Assembly: GCA_942492735.1 (NCBI GenBank)
Contig: OW818648.1
Coordinates: 1,302,001-1,366,000, forward strand
DNA from: Sporobacter sp942492735
Lineage (GTDB): Bacteria; Bacillota; Clostridia; Oscillospirales; Oscillospiraceae
DNA length: 64,000 nucleotides
Reading direction: 5' to 3'
Part shown: piece after piece, positions 1-7,992 of the stretch
Layout of the letters: the number at the start of each line of letters is the position of its first letter
Position numbering within the stretch: the stretch's first letter is position 1
Notes under the pieces: generated by a model
Seen by the model: only the letters and a program-made list of their open reading frames with translations
The model's database searches: none
Told to the model about the DNA's origin: nothing
Program-made: the position numbers and the translations under genes

Positions 1-244
1 TAACGTGAGCAAGACATTCTTCACCCTCGCAAATAAAGAAGATGTTTTTCTGTGTATAGCAAATGATGATTCTCAAAGGTCTTGAATTGACGTTGTGGAT
101 ATCATACCAATCGAAAGATATCAGGCTGGCTTCGCGAAAACACTCAAATTTATTGACCTGTCCATTTTCGATATGATTCAGCAGCTCTGTGTCCATCAAG
201 GGTGAGATCGTATCAAGCTGTGTATCGAGTAGAAATTTAACCAT
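1..244 (-). CDS. N-terminal part of an unknown protein (possibly CorA-like)
   Basis: The ORF starts at ATG 244 and runs off the left edge of the window, so only about 81 residues are visible. An AAGGTGG ribosome site lies six bases upstream of the ATG. The visible part begins MVKFLLDTQLDTISP and contains a mixed stretch ending in RPLRIIICYTQKNIFFICEG. The pattern of a short acidic start followed by beta-strand-like hydrophobic runs resembles the cytosolic N-terminal domain of CorA-type divalent-cation transporters. The membrane segments and the GMN motif that would prove this lie outside the window. It is divergent from the small membrane-protein gene at 406. The CorA suggestion is an inference; only the presence of a coding start is well supported. 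Confidence 0.55.
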   Translation of the reverse strand, partial: MVKFLLDTQLDTISPLMDTELLNHIENGQVNKFECFREASLISFDWYDIHNVNSRPLRIIICYTQKNIFFICEGEECLAHV

Positions 245-330
245 AATGAACCACCTTGTACTAAATTCGCCTGTGTCAATTTGCGTACCGGCCAATATTC
301 TCTAGGTATGCAATCGTTACCGATAAAAAA

Positions 331-359
331 ATTATAAAGACTATTTTGACTTCGCGCAA
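331..359 (-). promoter_or_regulatory. Candidate promoter for the leftmost gene
   Basis: On the minus strand a perfect TATAAT (331-336) has TTGCGC (354-359) 17 bases upstream. It would drive the partial gene starting at 244. It overlaps the plus-strand promoter at 346-373, so the two divergent promoters may compete. The -35 box is weak. Confidence 0.4.
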
Positions 360-373
360 CTATCTGATAAAAT
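346..373 (+). promoter_or_regulatory. Candidate sigma-A promoter for the small membrane-protein gene
   Basis: TTGACT (346-351) and TAAAAT (368-373) are separated by 16 bases, each one base from consensus. They lie just upstream of the gene starting at 406. Confidence 0.5.
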
Positions 374-405
374 AAACACACTTTAGTCTGAAAGAGGTCT
401 TTACC

Positions 406-690
406 ATGCCGCAATTTTTTGAAGCCGCAATGATTATATGTTTTGGCATATCCTGGCCGCTCTCCGTGATGAAATCCTGGAAATCACGGACGACGAAAGG
501 CAAAAGCCTTTTGTTTGAGGTGTTCATTCTGTTCGGATACATCTGCGGAATCGCCGGAAAGCTCATTACGCATAACATCAGCTACGTCCTTATATTTTAC
601 ATCCTCAATATTGTCATGGTCGCTGCTGATCTCTGCCTTTATTTCCGAAACAGCCGTTTGGACAAACTGGCAGCCTCGGCGGGCGAATAA
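406..690 (+). CDS. Small PQ-loop-like membrane protein
   Basis: A 94-residue protein with three hydrophobic segments, at about residues 5-20, 38-56 and 60-80. The first contains a Pro after a hydrophobic run (ISWPLSVMKSWKSRTTKGKS), like the half-repeat of PQ-loop/SemiSWEET transporters. An AGAGGT ribosome site precedes the ATG. It is followed 60 bases later by the TPP-enzyme gene on the same strand, and the two may be co-transcribed. SemiSWEETs are sugar carriers that work as dimers of one three-helix bundle, but nothing here proves transport. The function should be read as unknown membrane protein with a PQ-loop flavour. Confidence 0.7.
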   Translation: MPQFFEAAMIICFGISWPLSVMKSWKSRTTKGKSLLFEVFILFGYICGIAGKLITHNISYVLIFYILNIVMVAADLCLYFRNSRLDKLAASAGE

Positions 691-749
691 ATCGTTTAAA
701 CTCAAGACTGCAAAAATATCAATAGCGAATGATATTAAGGAGTAAAAAA

Positions 750-2471
750 TTGGAGAATACAGGCAGTACAATTAAATACACAGCTTCTGACGCGTTAACG
801 GACGCGCTCGTTTCAGCAGGCGTAACCCACATATTTGTGAATTCGGGTACTGATTATCCACCAATCATCGAAAGCTGGGCCAAGTACGAAGCGTTAGGTC
901 TCCAAAAGCCGGATATCATCATCAGTCCGCACGAGTATGCGGCACTCTGCGCGGCGCAGGGCTTTGCGCAGATGACCGGAAAAGCGCAGGCGGTGTTCGT
1001 CCACGTCGATGTCGGAACGCAGAATCTCGGCGGCGCTGTTCACAACGCATTCCGCTGCAGAGTGCCGGTCTATATTCTCGCCGGCGTCTCGCCCTATACG
1101 ATGGAGGGTGAGCTCAGGGGCGGCAGGAATGCGCAGATTCAGTTTCTGCAGAATGTCAGCGATCAAGCGGGCATCGTCCGCGGCTACACAAAGATGAACT
1201 ATGAGCTGCGCAGCGGCAAAAACGTACAGCAGATGGTTTACAGAGCACTCCAACTCGCCGGGAGTGAGCCGAAGGGACCTGTTTATACAGTAGCCTCAAG
1301 AGAGGTGCTCGAGGAAGAGGGTTGTGATATTAAAGCAGACCCAAGCACCTGGGCACCTGTCGCGCCAACCGCACTCGATGACGACTCGATCGAATTATTG
1401 GCGGAGGCGCTGCTCGGTGCGAAAAAGCCGCTCATCATCACGTCCTATCTCGGCAGAAATGCCGAGAGCGTCGGCGCGCTTGTCAAATTGAGTGATCGGC
1501 TTGCCATCCCCGTTGTGGAAATGTATCAGTATTATATGAATTTTCCAAGTGACAACGACATGCATCTGGGGTTTGACTCGCACGTCCTCCTGAAGGATGC
1601 CGATCTTGTACTGGTTATCGACTGCGATATGCCTTGGGTACCGGTGATCGCGAAGCCAGCTGAAGGCTGCCGTGTATTCTATATCGACAGTGATCCGATC
1701 AAGGAGCATATCCCGCTGTGGTACATCCCATCGGAGCGGTTCATGAAGGCTGACTCGCGCGTGGCTCTGAAACAGCTCAATAAGTGTCTTGACGCGAAGC
1801 ATCTCGAAATAATTCACGATGCAATTGCCCAGCGGCGCAAGAATGCGACCGGACTTCATGGGGCGTTAATCAAGAAATGTCGCGCAGAGGAAACAGATGA
1901 CAGAAACCTGACATCGGAATTCGTGACTCAGTGTATCCGAGAGGTCATTGATGAGGATACCGTTGTATTAAATGAAACGATTTCAGACCGAGCAGCTGTC
2001 GACCGCCATCTGCCCCGGACAAAACCGGGCACGCTTTTCTCGAGCGGGGGCAGCTCTCTCGGATGGCACGGCGGCGCAGCAATCGGTATGAAGCTCGCGT
2101 GCCCTGAAAAAGACATTCTCGCGCTGACCGGCGACGGAACATATATCTTCTCCTGCCCGACGGCTGTCTACTGGATGGCAAGGAAATACAACACGCCGTT
2201 TATGACGGTGATCTTCAATAATCAGGGCTGGAACGCACCGAAGCTTATTACAAAGGGGGAACATCCTGACGGATACGCCGCCGAGCGGAACACCTTCTGG
2301 ACAAGCTTCAACCCGCCCGCGCAGCTGGATTTGATCGCCGCGGCCGCAGGCGGCGCTTTCGCACGGACTGTCACCGAACCCGGGGCACTTAAGGAGGCGC
2401 TCCTTGAAGGGCGCCAGGCCGTCAGAGACGGATGCTGCGCCGTCATCAATGTCATGATGAAACCGGTCTAA
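750..2471 (+). CDS. Thiamine-diphosphate-dependent enzyme, acetolactate-synthase-like
   Basis: The protein has 573 residues when started at TTG 750, which has a perfect AAGGAG seven bases upstream; the in-frame ATG at 729 has no such site. The three-domain layout of the acetolactate synthase/benzoylformate decarboxylase superfamily is visible. An N-terminal pyrimidine-binding domain carries the catalytic Glu in SPHEYAALCAA (about residue 62). A central domain covers about 200-330. The C-terminal diphosphate-binding domain has GDG at about 461 and NNQGWN near 487, the Mg/TPP motif. Family members condense or decarboxylate 2-oxo acids using TPP in the cytoplasm. The substrate cannot be read from sequence, and the protein is not an obvious biosynthetic IlvB because no IlvN-like small subunit gene is adjacent. 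It is convergent with the cysteine hydrolase gene, with a two-base gap. Confidence 0.88.
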   Translation: MENTGSTIKYTASDALTDALVSAGVTHIFVNSGTDYPPIIESWAKYEALGLQKPDIIISPHEYAALCAAQGFAQMTGKAQAVFVHVDVGTQNLGGAVHNAFRCRVPVYILAGVSPYTMEGELRGGRNAQIQFLQNVSDQAGIVRGYTKMNYELRSGKNVQQMVYRALQLAGSEPKGPVYTVASREVLEEEGCDIKADPSTWAPVAPTALDDDSIELLAEALLGAKKPLIITSYLGRNAESVGALVKLSDRLAIPVVEMYQYYMNFPSDNDMHLGFDSHVLLKDADLVLVIDCDMPWVPVIAKPAEGCRVFYIDSDPIKEHIPLWYIPSERFMKADSRVALKQLNKCLDAKHLEIIHDAIAQRRKNATGLHGALIKKCRAEETDDRNLTSEFVTQCIREVIDEDTVVLNETISDRAAVDRHLPRTKPGTLFSSGGSSLGWHGGAAIGMKLACPEKDILALTGDGTYIFSCPTAVYWMARKYNTPFMTVIFNNQGWNAPKLITKGEHPDGYAAERNTFWTSFNPPAQLDLIAAAAGGAFARTVTEPGALKEALLEGRQAVRDGCCAVINVMMKPV

Positions 2472-2473
2472 AA

Positions 2474-3070
2474 TCAATCAAACATCTTATAAATGTCTTC
2501 GGCATGGACGACCCGGCTCCGTCCAAAATCAAGAAGCGCCAAACCCATTTTCTTTCGTTCGGCAGTAAAGGACGCGGTCGTCTCAATCGGAACAATGCAG
2601 TTGTAATTGAGCGAAAATGCGTCGCTGCAGGTCTCCAGCACACAAACATCCGTCGCCGCACCAGTGATGACGAGGTTTTGAATAGCACGGCTCATGAGAA
2701 GCGCGTTCAGTGGTGTGCCGGAAAAGGCGTTCCATCTGTTCTTGATGACTAACTCTTCACCAGAACGCGGCGCGAGCGGCGGGATGATCTCAGCGTCAAG
2801 CGAGCCTTTGACAAAATGTCCGTGTTTTTTGACCTCAAACCGCTCAGCCAGCATTGGCCAGTCACGGAAATCCGCCTCATACTCGGTCTTAATGTTAATA
2901 ACAAGCATGCTGTTTTTATTGAAGTAGTCCTTCAGCCTTAGAATCGGTGTGACGATATCTTCTTGTGTCGATAAATCAACACCCAGCATTTTAACGAGCG
3001 ACCCGTCTGGGGCTCCGCCGCCGTATTGCATATCGATGACAAGCAGAGCTGTTTCCGTCTTGTTTAACAT
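2474..3070 (-). CDS. Isochorismatase-family cysteine hydrolase
   Basis: 198 residues from ATG 3070, chosen because AGGAGAG sits about seven bases upstream; longer in-frame starts lack a site. The family triad is visible: Asp13 in LLVIDMQ, Lys110 in LVIKNRW and nucleophilic Cys143 in GAATDVCVLETC. The family covers isochorismatase, nicotinamidase, N-carbamoylsarcosine amidase and ureidoacrylate amidase, cytosolic amide or vinyl-ether hydrolases. The cis-peptide region before the Cys (TGAAT) is typical. The specific substrate cannot be assigned. It lies downstream of the ABC importer operon on the same strand, separated by an inverted repeat at 3161-3196, and abuts the TPP-enzyme gene tail to tail. 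Confidence 0.85.
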   Translation of the reverse strand: MLNKTETALLVIDMQYGGGAPDGSLVKMLGVDLSTQEDIVTPILRLKDYFNKNSMLVINIKTEYEADFRDWPMLAERFEVKKHGHFVKGSLDAEIIPPLAPRSGEELVIKNRWNAFSGTPLNALLMSRAIQNLVITGAATDVCVLETCSDAFSLNYNCIVPIETTASFTAERKKMGLALLDFGRSRVVHAEDIYKMFD

Positions 3071-3160
3071 AATATTTCTCTCCTTCATGTTTATTCTCAT
3101 AACAATATTCCCCGCACATCAAAATAAACGCACGTTCTTTGAAAATATGAATGCATATAG

Positions 3161-3196
3161 GGATCACCCGGAAATCCTCAGATTTTCGGGTGATCC
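3161..3196. terminator. Near-perfect 16-bp inverted repeat between ABC operon and hydrolase gene
   Basis: GGATCACCCGGAAATC and GATTTTCGGGTGATCC flank a four-base loop with one G-T mismatch. It lies between the stop of the ABC ATPase (3271) and the hydrolase start. No T-run follows on either strand, so it may be a weak terminator, a processing hairpin or an operator. Confidence 0.5.
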
Positions 3197-3270
3197 GCGT
3201 TATATAGGAAATTTTAATGCAGTAATTCGGGCGAACGACCCAGCGCTTTTATTATAGTTTTTGAATGAAC

Positions 3271-4065
3271 TTAAGAGAGCAGCATACGGTCGTTTGCCAG
3301 CGTACTCCCGCTTAACTTTTCAAATTGCTCTAACAGATAGTCTATTGTCAGATTCTTTTTTTCCTCGCCCTTGATATCAAGAATGATTTTACCTTCGTAC
3401 ATCATGATCAGACGGTTGCCGTACTTGATGGCGTCTCTCATGTTATGCGTGATCATCATCGTCGTTATCTGGTGCTCCTCAATAATCTTGCCTGTGAGGT
3501 TCAGAACTTTCAACGCGGTCTTTGGGTCTAAAGCTGCCGTGTGCTCATCTAGAAGCAGAAGACGCGGTTTTTTAAGCGTCGCCATGAGCAGCGTCAGCGC
3601 TTGCCTTTGACCGCCGGACAAGAGACCGACCTTTGTGCTCATGCGGTTTTCTAACCCCAGATCGAGTGTCTTCAGATGCTCCCGGAACACATCGCGTTCT
3701 TGGTGGGAAATGCCCCATTTCAGCCCGCGCTTTTCGCCGCGTCTGTAGGCTAACGCCAGATTTTCCTCTATGCCCATGTTGCCGGCCGTCCCCATCATCG
3801 GATCCTGAAAAACGCGTCCGAGGAGCTTGGCACGCCGATGCTCAGGCAGCTTTGTAACATCGGCACTGTCGATGAAGATGCTGCCCGAATCGACGGGATA
3901 GACGCCTGCGACACTGTTTAAGAGCGTGCTCTTACCGGCACCGTTACCGCCGATCACCGTTATAAAATCACGCTCGTACAGCTTGAGATCAACACGGTCC
4001 AGCGCTAATTTTTCATTCACTGTTCCGGCATTGAACGTTTTTGATATGCCTTTGACTTCCAGCAT
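3271..4065 (-). CDS. ABC transporter ATP-binding protein (TrpZ-type)
   Basis: 264 residues with the full set of nucleotide-binding motifs: Walker A GGNGAGKST near residue 39, signature LSGGQRQ near 149, Walker B LLLLDEHTAALD, and the switch His in MITHNM. It is the last gene of a three-gene operon (lipoprotein, permease, ATPase), one base from the permease gene. This layout matches the TrpXYZ-type or YtrF-like importers of Firmicutes, which pair a peripla_BP-type lipoprotein with a LivH-like permease and one ATPase. It would power uptake across the cytoplasmic membrane. The Walker B Asp is followed by Glu-His rather than the usual Glu-Pro, a conservative variation in this subfamily. Confidence 0.9.
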   Translation of the reverse strand: MLEVKGISKTFNAGTVNEKLALDRVDLKLYERDFITVIGGNGAGKSTLLNSVAGVYPVDSGSIFIDSADVTKLPEHRRAKLLGRVFQDPMMGTAGNMGIEENLALAYRRGEKRGLKWGISHQERDVFREHLKTLDLGLENRMSTKVGLLSGGQRQALTLLMATLKKPRLLLLDEHTAALDPKTALKVLNLTGKIIEEHQITTMMITHNMRDAIKYGNRLIMMYEGKIILDIKGEEKKNLTIDYLLEQFEKLSGSTLANDRMLLS

Positions 4066-4066
4066 G

Positions 4067-4960
4067 TCAGACTCCTTTCTGAAGCGATTTTTTAAACGCT
4101 CTCAGATAGTTCTTAAATACCGGCAGTGACAGAGCGATCGCAACGGAGATTGCTGTAAAAATCCTCAGATCTGTCGGTGCGAGGCCCAGCTCCAAAACGA
4201 AGGCGATAATGACGCGGTATAACACGGCGCCCAAGACGAGTGAGACGAGTGTGTTCATAAAGTTTCGCGTGCCAAAGATCACCTCGCCGATGATGACGGA
4301 GGCCAGGCCGATAACGATTGAGCCGATACCCATCTGGATATCCGCAAAGCTCTGATCCTGTGCGATGAGTGCTCCTGCAAACGCGACAAGGCCATTGCTG
4401 ATGACGAGACCAAGAATAATCATCTTGTCGGTGCTGACACCCTGCGCCCGGATCATTTTCGGATTGTTTCCCGTCGCCCGGATGGCGCAGCCGATCTCCG
4501 TCCCAAAAAACCAGTAAAGAATGAGGATGACGAGAACGACACTGATCAGACCGAGCACAATAACCGAATTGCGTCCGCTGAGGCCCATGTTCTCAAATAC
4601 GGTATAAACCGTGTCCAGTCTCAGAAGGGAAACGTTGGCTTTGCCCATGATACGGATGTTGACAGAATAGAGGGCAATCATGCTCAGAATGCCGGATAGA
4701 AGCGCCGGTATTTTCAGTTTCGTATGGAGGAGCCCTGTCACGAGTCCCGCGGCCATGCCGGACAAACATGCAATAAACGTCGCGGTAAAAGGATTTACGC
4801 CTGACGATATGAGCGTTGCCGAAACGGCTGCACCCATAGTGATACTTCCCTCAACGGTCAGGTCGGCGTAGTCGAGGATGCGGTACGTTATAAAAACACC
4901 GATCGTCATAATGGCCCACAAAAGGCCGATCGAGACGGAGCCCTGCAATATCTGAAGCAT
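4067..4960 (-). CDS. ABC transporter permease (LivH/BPD_transp_2 type)
   Basis: 297 residues, strongly hydrophobic, with about eight or nine predicted membrane segments and the cytoplasmic loop AIRATGNNPKMIRAQGVSTDKM near residue 165-185 that docks the ATPase. The sequence style (YADLTVEGSITMGAA at the start, GLVISNGLVAFAGAL later) is that of the single-subunit permeases in TrpXYZ-type systems, which probably form homodimers because only one permease gene is present. It lies between the lipoprotein gene (36 bases upstream) and the ATPase gene. Substrate is likely an amino acid or related small aromatic or nitrogenous compound, by analogy only. Confidence 0.88.
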   Translation of the reverse strand: MLQILQGSVSIGLLWAIMTIGVFITYRILDYADLTVEGSITMGAAVSATLISSGVNPFTATFIACLSGMAAGLVTGLLHTKLKIPALLSGILSMIALYSVNIRIMGKANVSLLRLDTVYTVFENMGLSGRNSVIVLGLISVVLVILILYWFFGTEIGCAIRATGNNPKMIRAQGVSTDKMIILGLVISNGLVAFAGALIAQDQSFADIQMGIGSIVIGLASVIIGEVIFGTRNFMNTLVSLVLGAVLYRVIIAFVLELGLAPTDLRIFTAISVAIALSLPVFKNYLRAFKKSLQKGV

Positions 4961-4996
4961 GATTCATTCCCTCGTTTATTCGTGGTTTTTTGCTAT

Positions 4997-6067
4997 TTAG
5001 CCTTTGCTGGGATAGACAACAGCACTCATCAGATCAGACGGAATCGTGATACCGAGCGCTTCGGCAACATCGCCGTTGATTGCGAATTCGCATTTCTCAA
5101 GGAACTCGATTGGCATCGTCGCCGTTGTCGCTTCGCCTTTGAGGATTTTGACGGCCATCTCTCCGGTCTGATATCCAAGATTATAGTAATCAACGCCGTA
5201 GGTTGCAAAGCCTCCGCCTAAAACCATGTTGGATTCTCCGCAGATGGTCGGGATTTTGGCTTCTGTTGTAATTTCCCCAACGATCGGCATCGCCGAAGCG
5301 AGGATGTTGTCGGTCGGGATATATATTGCATCAACCTTGCCGACGAGAGACTGTGTAACCTGCTGCACGTCGTTGCTGCTGGTGACAGTCGCTTCGACGA
5401 CGGTGAGGCCGAGAGCCGTACAGGCTTCTTTAACAAGCTTGGCCTGCAGGATGGAGTTGTCCTCGCTGGAGGTGTAGAGCAAACCGACTGTTTTGGCAGT
5501 CGGGACAAGCTTGACAAGCAGATCGATCTGGTCCTTTACCGGATTCATATCGGACGTGCCGGAGACGTTGCCGCCGGGGGCTTCATTCGTATTGACGAGC
5601 TTTGCGGTGACGTAATCCGTAACTGCTGTGCCGAGAATCGGTATGGTTGTCGTCTCGGCGGCCATACCCTGCACGGCAGGCGTTGCGATGGCGAGAATCA
5701 GGTCCTCCTGATTGTTGACGAAACGCTGGCTGATTGTCTGCATCGTTGGTGTATCGGCCTGGGCATTTTGAAAATCAAGCGTGATGTTTTTGCCGTCAAT
5801 ATAGCCGTTATCTGCCAGGGCTTGAGCAAAACCTTCACGCGAGGCGTCGAGGGCGGGATGCTCAACAAACTGCAGGATACCAATCTTAAAATTCTCTGCG
5901 GCCGCCGAGGGTGTGGCGCTGTCTGAAGGGGATGCGGAAGCGGTGCTGGGAGCTGCTGAAGCGGAAGCCTCGGGGGATGATGTGCTTGGTGTCGATGCGC
6001 AGCTTGCCAGGGCAAGGAGCATGGCGGCAGCCATCAGCACCGCCAGAAGTTTTACCATCTTTTTCAT
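4997..6067 (-). CDS. ABC importer substrate-binding lipoprotein (TrpX-type)
   Basis: 356 residues. The lipoprotein signal peptide ends in LALASC with Cys23 as the lipidation site, followed by a Ser/Ala/Pro-rich linker of about 30 residues. The mature part (FKIGILQFVEHPALDASREGF onward) has the ABC_sub_bind fold signature of two Rossmann-like lobes, including LFVNNQEDLILAIATPAVQ-type and NGDVAEALGITIPSDL motifs. It is the first gene of the operon, with GGAGG before the ATG. The promoter at 6221-6249 is about 150 bases upstream, and the leader contains an attenuator-like hairpin. Relatives bind tryptophan, tyrosine or other ligands; the ligand here is not known. Confidence 0.9.
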   Translation of the reverse strand: MKKMVKLLAVLMAAAMLLALASCASTPSTSSPEASASAAPSTASASPSDSATPSAAAENFKIGILQFVEHPALDASREGFAQALADNGYIDGKNITLDFQNAQADTPTMQTISQRFVNNQEDLILAIATPAVQGMAAETTTIPILGTAVTDYVTAKLVNTNEAPGGNVSGTSDMNPVKDQIDLLVKLVPTAKTVGLLYTSSEDNSILQAKLVKEACTALGLTVVEATVTSSNDVQQVTQSLVGKVDAIYIPTDNILASAMPIVGEITTEAKIPTICGESNMVLGGGFATYGVDYYNLGYQTGEMAVKILKGEATTATMPIEFLEKCEFAINGDVAEALGITIPSDLMSAVVYPSKG

Positions 6068-6105
6068 GATTTACCTCCAATAGAAAATATTGACTTATTA
6101 TAATA

Positions 6106-6156
6106 AGAGTCCCGTCCTTCGTAATCAAAGGACGGGACGTATTACCCGGGGACTCT
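6106..6156 (-). promoter_or_regulatory. Candidate attenuator leader with two competing hairpins
   Basis: In the leader RNA, 6138-6128 pairs perfectly with 6119-6109 (11 bp, eight-base loop), followed by UCUUAUUAU. An upstream segment (6156-6149, AGAGTCCC) is complementary to 6113-6106 (GGGACTCT), the distal arm of that hairpin, so the two structures exclude each other. This is the layout of a terminator and antiterminator. The T-box consensus (AGGGUGGNACCGCG) was looked for and not found, so the sensor is unknown. Confidence 0.5.
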
Positions 6157-6220
6157 CTGGAAGACGCCATGCACGTACTTTTCCTGATCAAAACTTTTAG
6201 ACTTTATAGTGTTAAATTGT

Positions 6221-6249
6221 ATTATAGAGCCCGCTGAATCAGATGTCAA
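6221..6249 (-). promoter_or_regulatory. Perfect-consensus sigma-A promoter of the ABC importer operon
   Basis: On the minus strand TTGACA (6249-6244) and TATAAT (6226-6221) are exactly 17 bases apart. Transcription would begin near 6214, giving a leader of about 147 bases before the lipoprotein ATG. It lies just after the stop of the WYL-regulator gene. Confidence 0.85.
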
Positions 6250-6274
6250 TATCATTTAGTCCAAATAAAGCTGC

Positions 6275-7270
6275 CTAATTATACTGTTCGATTACAGATT
6301 GTATATGCTGTTTCATTGTATCGACGACACTTTGCGGCGATAGGATTTTCGCCTCATTACCAAAGCTTGTTAGCCATGCCAGGAATTGCTGACTGACGGC
6401 AACCTTCACGCTTATGGCAAAATGCGCGTCATCGGATTTGATGACGATAATATCCTTGCCAAATCTGTCGATCACAACACCGATCAGGCGGTTGACAAAC
6501 TCGATCCGAACGATTTCCTCATCGCCGCTGAACATGGAAAACAGCTTTTTAGAATAGACGGCAATATCAAGATTTTGAAAAAACTGCTGCCCGTCCCGTT
6601 TTTCCTCTGTCACCGAAATCTCCATCATTTTGTCAACCCTGTAATGCTTGATCATCGCGGCGTTCGAGTCATATCCGATCATATAGTAATTCTCGTCATC
6701 CCAGGTCAGCGCGTATGGACTGACGATATACCGTTCCCCGTTGCGTTTTAACACCTTTTCTTTTGTGACGGCATATTCAAAATATTTGAAGCTGATCTTT
6801 TTATTATCTCCGATACCCGTATGTATATTATCGACGTTATAATAAATACTCTCGTTCATTGTTTTGATGCGGTTGGCGACGTAGACCTGCCGCTGAAGAG
6901 ACTGACCATCGTAAACGCTGCAGAGGCTCTCGATTTTCTTGATCAGATCCGTTGATTTCTTATGTGTAATAAACTTGGAGGACTGAACGCTGTCGACGAG
7001 CAGCTTCAGTTCCGGCAATTCAAAGGTTTTGCTTGCAAGGTAATAGCCGGTTGACTTCCCCCGCGCGCATTCAACATCAAGTCCGAAAAACCGGAGTGCA
7101 TCGAGGTCGTCATAGATGCTTTTCCGCTCGGCCTTTATGTCGAACCGGCCAAGCTCCGTGATCAACTCCGGTACGGACAGCGCGTGGCTTTCATCCGTCT
7201 TTTCCTGCAGGATCTTCATCAGATATAGAAGCTTGAGCTTCTGATTTGAAGATTTCGCCATGAACAGCAC
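6275..7270 (-). CDS. WYL-domain transcriptional regulator
   Basis: 331 residues. The N-terminal 70 residues form a winged helix (KLKLLYLMKILQEKTDESH with IKAERKSIYDDLDALRFFG, an HTH_11 pattern). The middle has a WYL ligand-sensing domain around residues 150-220, with ERYIVSPYALTWDDENYYMIG and HYRVDKM, followed by the WCX C-terminal extension. WYL regulators bind nucleotides or oligonucleotides and control defence, DNA-damage and other genes. It is encoded directly upstream of the ABC importer promoter, on the same strand, so it could regulate that operon, but no operator was identified. AGGGAGGTGC precedes the ATG. Confidence 0.88.
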   Translation of the reverse strand: MLFMAKSSNQKLKLLYLMKILQEKTDESHALSVPELITELGRFDIKAERKSIYDDLDALRFFGLDVECARGKSTGYYLASKTFELPELKLLVDSVQSSKFITHKKSTDLIKKIESLCSVYDGQSLQRQVYVANRIKTMNESIYYNVDNIHTGIGDNKKISFKYFEYAVTKEKVLKRNGERYIVSPYALTWDDENYYMIGYDSNAAMIKHYRVDKMMEISVTEEKRDGQQFFQNLDIAVYSKKLFSMFSGDEEIVRIEFVNRLIGVVIDRFGKDIIVIKSDDAHFAISVKVAVSQQFLAWLTSFGNEAKILSPQSVVDTMKQHIQSVIEQYN

Positions 7271-7333
7271 CTCCCTTGTTTAGGCTCATTATACTAAATC
7301 TATACTTTTATACAACATATACCGACGTTTTTT

Positions 7334-7522
7334 TCAATGCAGGAAAAGGACAACAAGCACAGACAGGCATAAACCGGAGAAAAGGACATTCCAGAAAACA
7401 TCTGGATTCTTTTTACGGCGGCGGGACCGCACACGCCTGTTGTCATAGAGATAGATGACATTGTTACTGGGCTCTTCTTCCCGGCGCCACTCATCATGGC
7501 GCGCGTAATTGACTGCTTTCAT
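7334..7522 (-). CDS. Small single-pass membrane protein, unknown
   Basis: 62 residues. A highly charged N-terminal half (including RRVRSRRRKKNPD) precedes one hydrophobic helix (VLFSGLCLSVLVVLFL), so a membrane anchor with cytoplasmic positive charge is likely. GAGGG lies about six bases before the ATG. It has no recognised family. An overlapping shorter frame (7300-7497) is less convincing because it lacks a ribosome site. Confidence 0.55.
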   Translation of the reverse strand: MKAVNYARHDEWRREEEPSNNVIYLYDNRRVRSRRRKKNPDVFWNVLFSGLCLSVLVVLFLH

Positions 7523-7554
7523 GGTATTCCCTCTTTTCTATAATTTCTGAGCGT

Positions 7555-7680
7555 CTATGCCGCGTCTATGGCATAAATCTCCTGCTGCGCTTCGTGTTCG
7601 TTATCGGCTGAGAACATGAAGTCTCCGTGTTCATCAAGTACTTCCACATGGCCGCCGGCATACTTAATCTTATAATTCAT
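7555..7680 (-). CDS. 41-residue unknown protein
   Basis: The ORF starts at ATG 7680 with GGAAGGAAGTG upstream and ends at TAG 7555. The sequence has a beta-hairpin-like pattern (YKIKYAGGHVEVLDEHGDF, then MFSADNEHEAQQEI) with an acidic C-terminus. It has no recognised family. The reading frame continues upstream into the first IS element only by chance. It lies about 30 bases upstream of the 62-residue membrane-protein gene and could be co-transcribed with it. Confidence 0.5.
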   Translation of the reverse strand: MNYKIKYAGGHVEVLDEHGDFMFSADNEHEAQQEIYAIDAA

Positions 7681-7745
7681 AACAACACTTCCTTCCGTTA
7701 TCTTGAGTATAGAACAACAGGTGTCCGATAAAACGGTCAGTAAAC

Positions 7746-7758
7746 GAAGAAAGCGCAG
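7746..7758. repeat. Direct repeat flanking the tandem IS pair, left copy
   Basis: GAAGAAAGCGCAG occurs here, between the two IS copies (9540-9552) and to the right of the second copy (11334-11346). It is the duplicated target, and the same 13 bases form half of the terminator stem at 11338-11361. Confidence 0.8.
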
Positions 7759-7992
7759 TATTGAATGTAAAACTAAGTGCAAAGAAATCAGTGAAAAACG
7801 ACCTTCAATGATGCAGTAACTGTTACACACGGGCTGTATCAGACAGATAGATCGGCATCGTTTCCGCAGCATCAGGGCTGTGGGAATGTGGTAAACCCGT
7901 CTTACGCTAGGGTTTTCCATATTCCCATAGCTTGTCTTTTTTTATGCCGTGTATAATCAAGCATAGGCCGCCTGCACGGAAAGGAGGACGAC

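Noticed and set aside
6109..6156. T-box riboswitch in the ABC leader
   Set aside because: The conserved T-box sequence AGGGUGGNACCGCG was not found, although the terminator-like hairpin is similar.
5886..6191. 101-codon ORF through the attenuator as a leader peptide
   Set aside because: It has no stop before the lipoprotein gene and no ribosome site, so it is not a classical leader peptide.
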